Origin: an uncultured Muribaculaceae bacterium | Lineage (GTDB): Bacteria; Bacteroidota; Bacteroidia; Bacteroidales; Muribaculaceae | Assembly (NCBI GenBank): GCA_910586175.1 | Contig: CAJUIJ010000086.1 | Span: 1-10,287, forward strand | Reading direction: 5' to 3' | DNA length: 10,287 bases | Notes under the pieces: generated by a model | Databases searched by the model: none | The model's input: the letters and a program-made list of their open reading frames with translations, nothing else | Told to the model about the DNA's origin: nothing | Part shown: positions 1 through 6,725 of the stretch, in pieces | How the letters are laid out: every line of letters starts with the position of its first letter | How positions within the stretch are numbered: the stretch's first letter is position 1 | Made by a program: the position numbers and the translations under genes

Positions 1-1
1 G

Positions 2-601
2 AACCTCGCAGTGATTCAGGGCACTGATAAGGATGGTCAGTCAAACGAGGGCACACGCGCAGACTCTTCGATAGCTACCGACCGCAATTGGAAACCCTCT
101 CATCAGGGCACCAACGGGGGCTGCGAATGGGCATATCTCGACATCCTCCCCTCAGCCCACGGCTTTGTAGTGGTGAAAGACTCCAAGGGTAATGCCTATG
201 GACACGGTTCGAAGATTACCAAATACGAACCACTCACTATCGAGGCTACTGCCGATGAAGGCTATGAACTCAAGTCTTTCTCTCTTAATGGTGAGGATGC
301 GCAGGAGGGCAGCAAATTCGACATGCCCGGCATTTACACCAAGCTTCGTGCCACATTCACAAAACAGTCAGGCATAAGCAACGTGAACAGTAACGGTCTC
401 AACGTAACTGCATCCAACGGCATGATTCTGCTTACCACAGATTGCGACAAGGCCGAGCTCCAGGTGGTCAACATCAACGGCACCGTGGTATATGCAGGGG
501 AAGTTGCCAATGGCACAATCCTGCCCGTGGAGGCCGGTGTATATGTGGTCAAAGCCAAGGATGACAAGAAATCGGTCAAGGCTACCTTCAACGTGAAATA
601 A
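2..601 (+). CDS. C-terminal part of a secreted protein with InlB-B-repeat-like module and sorting-type tail (5' truncated)
   Basis: The reading frame is open to the left window edge, so the true start lies outside; the GTG at 11 is only an internal codon. About 199 residues are visible, ending at TAA 599-601. The first 50 or so (rich in Asn, Asp, Gly, with an NGGCEWAYLDI stretch) belong to a domain I cannot name. Bases about 158-364 encode a module with glycine-punctuated strands, the phrase LTIEATADEGYEL, then an NG turn and an F-x-MP motif before LRATF; this is the pattern of divergent InlB B-repeat domains, which are small extracellular beta modules. Bases 371-598 encode a C-terminal beta domain starting SGI and ending with EAGVYVVKAKDDKKSVKA and a Lys, typical of type IX secretion type-A sorting tails in Bacteroidales. 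The protein is therefore probably exported and surface-attached or released. Its main activity is encoded upstream of the window and cannot be judged. It lies 116 bases upstream of the next gene in the same direction. Confidence 0.85.
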   Translation, partial: NLAVIQGTDKDGQSNEGTRADSSIATDRNWKPSHQGTNGGCEWAYLDILPSAHGFVVVKDSKGNAYGHGSKITKYEPLTIEATADEGYELKSFSLNGEDAQEGSKFDMPGIYTKLRATFTKQSGISNVNSNGLNVTASNGMILLTTDCDKAELQVVNINGTVVYAGEVANGTILPVEAGVYVVKAKDDKKSVKATFNVK

Positions 602-642
602 TTCTTCTCCGTAAGAATTGCAGCAACCGCTCAGATAATAAG

Positions 643-677
643 TTGGAAGCATCCGACCATGTGCCGGATGCTTCCAA
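643..677 (+). terminator. Long perfect hairpin after gene 1, without a T-run
   Basis: TTGGAAGCATCCG (643-655) and CGGATGCTTCCAA (665-677) are exact reverse complements, giving a 13-bp stem with a 9-base loop. It starts 41 bases after the stop of gene 1 and ends 40 bases before the start of gene 2. No T-run follows on the + strand (AAATCATATC) or on the - strand, so a classical intrinsic terminator is not supported. It may be a U-tract-less terminator, an mRNA 3'-end stabiliser, or a processing or attenuation point between genes 1 and 2. The structure is seen directly; the role is inferred. Confidence 0.55.
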
Positions 678-717
678 AAATCATATCAAAGACAACACTA
701 ACAAAAACTTTCAGCCA

Positions 718-3540
718 ATGAAAAAAACTTTAACCACACTTGCAGTGCTCGGTTTCAGCGTGGCCACGGCTCTTGCCGTCGCTCCACCTTACTCGAGCGA
801 CTTCTACACCGGCATCAACGAACTTGATGAAGGATGGACCACAATCAACAACGGCAGAAAAGCATATTCTTGGGCATATGACAGAGATGAGAATTTCAAG
901 AGTGCCAACAGAACCGGAGGTGCCTACAAACAATATGACTCCAACTATGCCGCAGATTGCTGGCTTGTATCTCCAGCCATCACACTTGAATCAGGCACAA
1001 CTTACACAATGACAGTATTGGCCAAGACAAGAGGTGCAGACTCAGAATCTCTTGAAATAATGCTCGGCAATGAACCCTCGTCAACAGCACTTTCAGCCGG
1101 AACCCATCTTTTCAGAGAAGTCCAACTTAAAAGTCCGGACAGCTACAAGACCATAACCAAAGAATTCACAGTAAGCGAGGCAGGAGAATATTATTTCGGC
1201 ATGCATTGCTTTAGCCCTGCCGATCACTTTGAACTCTGTATCACAGGCTTCTCAGTGACCGACGGCACAGGAGGTGGCGAGACTCCCGACCCGGGTCCGG
1301 TTGATCCGTCCGCACCTGCGTCAATTCCATGGTCGCAAACTTTTACCGAAGAACCATCAGACTGGACTTACGTGAATGGGCCTTACACTCAGTCAACATC
1401 CACATGGTATTATTACGATTGGAACCAGGCCATCAAGATGGACTTTACCGAAGGTCAGAAAGAGGACCATTGGGCCATTACTCCGGCTCTCAACTTTGCA
1501 GAAGCCGGCACATACGCACTCGAACTTTCGGGCATAATGTATGGCAAACTTAATTTCCACATCGGCACAGATGCATCCGACCTCAACTCTTTCTCCAAAA
1601 TCAACGGAGAGTTTGAGGGCGAGGAGTACGAGTACAACGGCAAATATGTGTTTCACGTTTCCACTCCCGGCACATACCATATAGGCATACAGGCTTGTGC
1701 CGAAAAAGGTGCATATCTTGGCTACCGCATCAAGTCGATATCGGTAAAGACACAGGCCAAAGCCATCGTGAATATAAATGACCTTACCGTCACCACATTT
1801 GAGACCCCGGCCAAGGCTATCCTAAGTGCCACATACCCATCAGTATTCAACAATGGCGAACCACTTGATGTTATTACCAAGGCCGAGATTCTGCGTGATG
1901 ATTCCGTGATAGAGACCATAGCGAATCCTACCCCCGGGTCTGCACTGTCATACGAAGACACTCCCGAACCCGGAAGTTACACCTATAGCGTAAAAATATA
2001 TGGAGCCGACAATTCAGAACCCGAAGAGGCACCTATGGTCGTAAAAGCCGGATACATCGGAAAACCCTTCATTGATATGCCTGTAGAAGCGATCAAATTC
2101 ACCGATATTGAAGAGAAGGAGCTTGACAAGTGGCTGCTCAACGGATGGTACAACAACTATGGCATACTGACATCCGAATCAGATGACAATGGAGATGTCG
2201 ACAACTGGCTATGCTCACCCTATATTTCTCTTGAGCCGGGCAATTATCGCCTTACTCTCAACAGCAACGCCTATATGAACGGCTACAGTGTAGCTCTCAG
2301 CACCGCACGCCTCAACGTAATAGAAAACAACGTACAGATATATGACTGTCAGAAGGATGAGAATTACAGTGCATCCGACAAAGTGATTGAATTTGCAATC
2401 ACCGAAGCAGGCGACTACTCTATATCCATACACCATTACAAGGGGTCTTCTTATTCTTACTATAAGAAATTAACTGTCAACAGCTTCAAGCTCGCTAAAA
2501 TTGTATCACTCCCCAAGGCTGTGACAGATTTGACCGGTCATACCAATGATGCATGCGATGAGGCCACACTATCTTGGGTTAATCCGACAAAGACAAATGT
2601 CGGTGAAGACATCGAAGGCACTCTCAACATCAAGGTTTTGCGCGACAACGAGTTGCTGACCACACTCAATGGAGAGCCCGGTCAAACCATGCATTATACC
2701 GATCAGGATATACCTGACCATGGCAAGCATACATACTCTATTGTCGTCGCTAACCTGAACGGCGAACAAGAAGATGAGATACCCTTCGTCACCATTGACT
2801 TCAAGGTGCCTGTGGAATTCCCTTACAATGCAGACTTCAATGATTGGAACACCGGTGGCGAGTGGAACTATTGGGAACTATCGGAAGAAGGTTATCTAAC
2901 ATTCCGTGAAGCATATTCAGGCTACAGCGACTATGCAATAAGCCCGATGATGGAATTCAAGGACAACGAGAAATATGAAGTCACTGCTGTATTTGAGAAT
3001 TCCACTGCCTCTGTAAACTTCCGTTTCGGTCAGGAGGAAGATGGCTCGAATCACAAAATAATCCACGTCTTCCCGTCTCCCGTATCCGATGCAGAAGAGA
3101 CCATGAAGGTGAACATCAATTGTTCAAATGCCACACAGCCTGAACCTGCTGAAATCCATGCTGAAGCAGACGGTGACCAAGAAGGAGAAGGAAATGAGAG
3201 CACATCTACAACCATACAGATGACTCCGGCCAAAGGTTATATCTCACTGCATATGGCCAGCCAAGGCAAGGTGTGCATGAAATCGTTTGCCATAACTAAG
3301 CTCAACAACTCAGGTTCCGGCATTGAAACTATAATCGCAGCCGGTGAGGGTATAACCTATGCCCACGGCACAGCCAGACTCCCTGAGGGCACGCTCAGCT
3401 ATGCAATTGTAGATCTTAATGGCAATACCCTTGCAAGCGGTTCGGAAGAGTTGACCATAGACCTGAGCCACTATGACACCACAATCATTATCGTGGCCCG
3501 CACATTACACTCTCAGCATACACTCAAAGTGATACGCTGA
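718..3540 (+). CDS. Secreted multidomain protein with four choice-of-anchor-J-like and two FN3-like modules
   Basis: A 940-residue exoprotein, probably an adhesin or ligand-binding surface protein; no enzyme motif was seen. The start is taken at ATG 718 because it gives a clean signal peptide (MKKTLTTLAVLGFSVATALA, likely cut after ALA). An in-frame TTG at 643 would add 25 polar residues ahead of this and lies inside a hairpin. Four jelly-roll modules of the choice-of-anchor-J / cleaved-adhesin type can be followed by a recurring D-x-(W/A)-x-x-(S/T)-P-like signature: DCWLVSP (80-86), DHWAITP (250-256), DNWLCSP (495-501), DYAISP (738-743). A Gly/Pro linker at about 182-202 separates the first two. 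FN3-like modules lie at about 347-449 and 598-696. An acidic low-complexity insert occupies about 808-830 in the fourth module. Residues 868-940 form a beta-rich tail beginning GIETI that resembles a type IX sorting domain but lacks the usual Gly-x-Tyr step near its end. No Shine-Dalgarno sequence is seen; the leader is A-rich. No Bacteroidetes promoter was found in 602-717, so co-transcription with gene 1 is possible. Confidence 0.9.
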   Translation: MKKTLTTLAVLGFSVATALAVAPPYSSDFYTGINELDEGWTTINNGRKAYSWAYDRDENFKSANRTGGAYKQYDSNYAADCWLVSPAITLESGTTYTMTVLAKTRGADSESLEIMLGNEPSSTALSAGTHLFREVQLKSPDSYKTITKEFTVSEAGEYYFGMHCFSPADHFELCITGFSVTDGTGGGETPDPGPVDPSAPASIPWSQTFTEEPSDWTYVNGPYTQSTSTWYYYDWNQAIKMDFTEGQKEDHWAITPALNFAEAGTYALELSGIMYGKLNFHIGTDASDLNSFSKINGEFEGEEYEYNGKYVFHVSTPGTYHIGIQACAEKGAYLGYRIKSISVKTQAKAIVNINDLTVTTFETPAKAILSATYPSVFNNGEPLDVITKAEILRDDSVIETIANPTPGSALSYEDTPEPGSYTYSVKIYGADNSEPEEAPMVVKAGYIGKPFIDMPVEAIKFTDIEEKELDKWLLNGWYNNYGILTSESDDNGDVDNWLCSPYISLEPGNYRLTLNSNAYMNGYSVALSTARLNVIENNVQIYDCQKDENYSASDKVIEFAITEAGDYSISIHHYKGSSYSYYKKLTVNSFKLAKIVSLPKAVTDLTGHTNDACDEATLSWVNPTKTNVGEDIEGTLNIKVLRDNELLTTLNGEPGQTMHYTDQDIPDHGKHTYSIVVANLNGEQEDEIPFVTIDFKVPVEFPYNADFNDWNTGGEWNYWELSEEGYLTFREAYSGYSDYAISPMMEFKDNEKYEVTAVFENSTASVNFRFGQEEDGSNHKIIHVFPSPVSDAEETMKVNINCSNATQPEPAEIHAEADGDQEGEGNESTSTTIQMTPAKGYISLHMASQGKVCMKSFAITKLNNSGSGIETIIAAGEGITYAHGTARLPEGTLSYAIVDLNGNTLASGSEELTIDLSHYDTTIIIVARTLHSQHTLKVIR

Positions 3541-3602
3541 CAAATAGCCCGATATCTTGATTAGGACTGACAAATTATAGTTCGGTCTATTCAGAGCTTT
3601 AC

Positions 3603-3641
3603 ATTGAGGCCATGCAGACATTAGAGCTGTATGGCCTCAAT
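3603..3641 (+). terminator. Long hairpin after gene 2, without a T-run
   Basis: ATTGAGGCCATGCAG (3603-3617) pairs with CTGTATGGCCTCAAT (3627-3641): 15 pairs, one of them G-T, with a 9-base loop ACATTAGAG. It begins 63 bases past the stop of gene 2, where a transcript end is expected before the promoter of gene 3. No T-run follows (CATTAACCGG), so it is an unusual terminator or an mRNA 3'-end structure. The stem and loop sizes closely match those of the hairpin after gene 1. Confidence 0.55.
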
Positions 3642-3800
3642 CATTAACCGGATTGCCGCAAATTGCAACCTTGAAATCCACAAGAAATCTTCACTGCCGG
3701 TGTCTTCATGCAAACGTTATCGCTCCTTATAAAGCATTACCAAAACCCGAATATATTTTCAAGTGACGGCATGTCATATTTTTGCTTTTTTTGAGTCATT

Positions 3801-3832
3801 TTTGCAATTTTTCATTTATTTTTCTATATTTG
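3801..3832 (+). promoter_or_regulatory. Bacteroidetes-type promoter (-33 TTTG / -7 TATATTTG) for genes 3-4
   Basis: TTTG at 3801-3804 is followed after 20 bases by TATATTTG at 3825-3832. This matches the consensus known for the primary sigma factor of Bacteroides, TTTG-N19-21-TAnnTTTG. Transcription would begin near 3838-3841, giving a leader of roughly 95-100 bases before gene 3. A second -7-like box, TATTTTTG, lies at 3777-3784 but has no good TTTG at the right distance. Confidence 0.85.
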
Positions 3833-3935
3833 CACTATTCAAGCGACCACGACTTATTGAAATCATTTTGGAATCATAATGACTGTTGCGCTTACATGAC
3901 GCAGTAAACAACAATTCACTTATTATAAATCACAC

Positions 3936-6722
3936 ATGAAGAAATTATACATGATGAAGATGAAAAAGCAACTTTTTTATTCGCTGGCAGCTGTCGGATT
4001 ACTCGCGGGCGCGGGTAGCATCACGGCCGCCTCTATGTTTGAGAACAAAGCCAACACACCGTCTGCAATTACCAAGGCAGATGAGGCCGACGACAACAAG
4101 CCCGGTTATCCCGGCCTCGTGGGTGAATGCAAAATCGATGGTAAGGAGGTGTATCTGCACTTCACCATTACAGCACCAACCCAGCTAAAGACTCCCGACT
4201 GGGATTATATCGACTACGAAGGGAAGTTTGACAAACTCGAACTGCTTCGTGAAGGTGCAAGCTATTATGATGACCCTATTCTTATAAAAGAATGGACTGA
4301 CGTGGATGCGGGAGCCGTGTTCGAAATCGATGACAAAGACCAGTCTCTCAAAAAGGGTGAAGAATACACATATTATGCAGTTGCGACTCGCCAAGAGAAA
4401 TCGGGCGATTACAAATATGCGTATATGACACTTGGCATGAAGCCCATCGACCCGGATAATCCGGTGCTTGAGCCTACCGGCAACGGTGCACCCGTAACGG
4501 TGAAATACACATGTCCGGCACTCGAACGTAAAGTGGGCTACTGGGATAGCGAGCCTATGCCCGACGGTGTGACATACGACAAGATTATCCTGTCGAGAAG
4601 CTCCGGCGGCACTGAAGTAGAGCTTGAAAGCCACGATAACCCTACACCCGGGCAGGAATTCTCATATATCGACAACGATGCCCCCAACGGCACCAGCCGA
4701 TATATGGTAAAGACTATCACATTTGTGGGAGAAAGCGACCAGGCCTCTACAAGCATATTCCTCGGCGACGACTATCCTGGTGCCCCTTCCAATGTCGTTG
4801 CAGTCGAAGTGGACGGCAAGGTAAAGGTGACTTGGGATGCCCCGACCGAGGGTTACAATGGTGGTGTGCTTGACCTTTCCAAGGTTAAATATTCAGTTTA
4901 CCGCAAGTTAGGAAGCTATGACTACAATCCGAAGCTCCTTTCAGACAATGTGACTGAGTGCGAGTATATCGATGACCTCGCCGACCTGACATCCGAGCAA
5001 ACCGTATCTTACCGCATCATCCCCCACAACGATGTTCAGGCTCCGGATAATACATACAATTATGCTGACTCATATGGTGGCCTATTAGTGGGGCCTCCCG
5101 CTGCTCTACCCTTACATGAGACATTCAATAACGGCTCAAAATTCAACAAAGGATTCGCCAACACCTGGACCAGCGACTTTTCATGGGATTCGTTCAACCA
5201 GTATTATGTCAAAAACGACCAGTCGATTGCTGTAGGAAACGAGACAACTCTCGATTTGTTGGCAGGCGTAGACGGAGGTACGAATGATGACGAAACCGGC
5301 CCGGACGCATACTTCTACGTTTCACCGGCCACTTATTACGAAACCTGCAATGATGGTTACCTCGCATCAGGCAACCTGACATTTGCCAATGCCGGCAACC
5401 CCTATGCCACAATGTATATTGTGCCTATCAACAACTCAACAGGCACAGTGTCGCTACAGATTTCCACCGGACAGCTGGATGATGAAGGCAATCCATCATG
5501 GAATACAGTAGAAACAATCAGTTTCGATGATCCGGACCTTGACGAATCTGCGCCCACTACCGAATTGAAGTGGAAGAAATGTATAATCCCCATGACTGCA
5601 TATGCAGGTACTGAGAAATGCAAGGTGCGTCTCGCATTCAAATACGCGCTTCCCAAAGATTTGAGATACGCCATGCTTTTCGACGACCTGAAGATAGATG
5701 ACTATCCCGCAGCAACCGACTTGAGTGTGGAACGTGCCAACAATGGCGACCTGAACCTGACCTGGAGTCTGCCCGAAAGTGCCGGCGAGAAAGCTGTGAC
5801 CTACAACGTATATCTCAACGGCGAAAAAGTGGCCGAGACAAACGAACCTAACTACACCCACAAGGATGTGGAGCAGGGCGAAAGCTACTCGTTTGAGGTG
5901 GAAGCTGCCTACGGCGACATCACAGCCCCCAAGACCGAACCGGCTGTCTTCACAGTAGACCTCACTTCATTCACAGTCAATGAACTTACATATCAAGTGG
6001 ATGGCGACAATGTGGCACTCTCTGCATATGCAGGCAGTGAGGAAAGTGTAACTATTCCCGCTACAGTAAGCTACAAGGAGCGTGAGTTCTCTGTAAACGA
6101 TCTCAACGTATCAGTATTCAAAGGCAACCGCAACCTCAAATCTATCAACATAGAGGCCAACGTGACCGAAATACCTGTAGAGTTCCTCTATGGATGCGTC
6201 GCACTGCACGAGGTCACACTCCCCGCTACCGTCCAGACAGTGGAAGACAAGGCATTCTTTGGCTGTGCAGCCCTCGAATCGATAACACTCCCATCTGCCC
6301 TCGCCACTATCGGCACATCTGCATTTGAGCATTCCGGTCTGAAGGAAGTTGCATTTGGTGAAAACCTCACTGAAATCAAGGCAAATGCGTTCAGATATTG
6401 CTCAAATCTGGCCAAAGTGAAATTCACTACCGCAGTGCCTCCGACCGTCGGCACCGACGCGTTCGCTGAGATTGCAAATCCATGCATCGGCGATTGCCCT
6501 GAAGAAAGCGTCGAGGCTTACACTAATGTGGCTGAGCTCTCCACCATCACATTCCCGATGTCAGGCATCAATGGCATATCGGCTAACCCGAATGTTAAGA
6601 GCATAGAATATTTCAACGTTCGCGGCGAACGCATCGATAGCCCCGCCAAGGGAGAAGTGACTATCGTGCGCACCACGCTGCTCAACGGCACAGTGAAAAC
6701 CCGGAAACAATTTATCAAATAA
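3936..6722 (+). CDS. Secreted FN3 / choice-of-anchor-J / BspA-type leucine-rich-repeat protein
   Basis: A 928-residue exported protein, probably a surface adhesin or binding protein. The N-terminus has several Met codons (3936, 3951, 3954, 3960). The first is used here, but ATG 3960 gives an equally good signal peptide (MKKQLFYSLAAVGLLAGAGS). Two FN3-like modules with a PTPG...Y-x-D turn cover about 55-172 and 175-280, and a clearer FN3 lies at about 283-390. Residues 391-591 form a choice-of-anchor-J-like jelly roll (LPLHETF at its start, YFYVSP inside, LFDDLKIDDYP at its end). Another FN3 follows at about 592-678. Residues about 682-845 are about five repeats of 22-24 residues with AF-x-x-C-x-x-L-x-x-(I/V)-x-(L/F) periodicity, the BspA/LRR_5 type known from bacterial and trichomonad surface proteins. 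Residues 876-928 form a tail containing SIEYFNVRGERIDSPAKGE, the YFNLQG-like variant common in Bacteroidales. No catalytic residues are evident. The gene has its own promoter, and its stop is 3 bases before the next start, so the two are co-transcribed and probably translationally coupled. Confidence 0.92.
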   Translation: MKKLYMMKMKKQLFYSLAAVGLLAGAGSITAASMFENKANTPSAITKADEADDNKPGYPGLVGECKIDGKEVYLHFTITAPTQLKTPDWDYIDYEGKFDKLELLREGASYYDDPILIKEWTDVDAGAVFEIDDKDQSLKKGEEYTYYAVATRQEKSGDYKYAYMTLGMKPIDPDNPVLEPTGNGAPVTVKYTCPALERKVGYWDSEPMPDGVTYDKIILSRSSGGTEVELESHDNPTPGQEFSYIDNDAPNGTSRYMVKTITFVGESDQASTSIFLGDDYPGAPSNVVAVEVDGKVKVTWDAPTEGYNGGVLDLSKVKYSVYRKLGSYDYNPKLLSDNVTECEYIDDLADLTSEQTVSYRIIPHNDVQAPDNTYNYADSYGGLLVGPPAALPLHETFNNGSKFNKGFANTWTSDFSWDSFNQYYVKNDQSIAVGNETTLDLLAGVDGGTNDDETGPDAYFYVSPATYYETCNDGYLASGNLTFANAGNPYATMYIVPINNSTGTVSLQISTGQLDDEGNPSWNTVETISFDDPDLDESAPTTELKWKKCIIPMTAYAGTEKCKVRLAFKYALPKDLRYAMLFDDLKIDDYPAATDLSVERANNGDLNLTWSLPESAGEKAVTYNVYLNGEKVAETNEPNYTHKDVEQGESYSFEVEAAYGDITAPKTEPAVFTVDLTSFTVNELTYQVDGDNVALSAYAGSEESVTIPATVSYKEREFSVNDLNVSVFKGNRNLKSINIEANVTEIPVEFLYGCVALHEVTLPATVQTVEDKAFFGCAALESITLPSALATIGTSAFEHSGLKEVAFGENLTEIKANAFRYCSNLAKVKFTTAVPPTVGTDAFAEIANPCIGDCPEESVEAYTNVAELSTITFPMSGINGISANPNVKSIEYFNVRGERIDSPAKGEVTIVRTTLLNGTVKTRKQFIK

Positions 6723-6725
6723 TTT

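Larger units (their letters stand above)
3541..3935. other. 395-base intergenic region between genes 2 and 3
   Basis: No convincing gene was seen on either strand. It holds, in order, a 15-bp hairpin just after gene 2 (3603-3641), about 130 bases in which I see no clear element, a T-rich block (3777-3832) containing the promoter of gene 3, and a leader of about 100 bases. A 6-bp imperfect hairpin (3565-3570 with 3582-3587) is too weak to call. The strong drop in G+C towards the promoter fits a true transcription boundary. Confidence 0.8.

Noticed and set aside
643..677. The inverted repeat as the end of an insertion sequence or an attachment site
   Set aside because: The two arms are only 9 bases apart, no transposase or integrase is present, and no flanking direct repeat was seen; a hairpin in RNA explains it better.
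4185..4634. A 149-codon open frame on the - strand inside gene 3
   Set aside because: It is fully antisense to a well-supported exoprotein gene, has no promoter or recognisable domain, and its composition is what the reverse of the coding strand would give.
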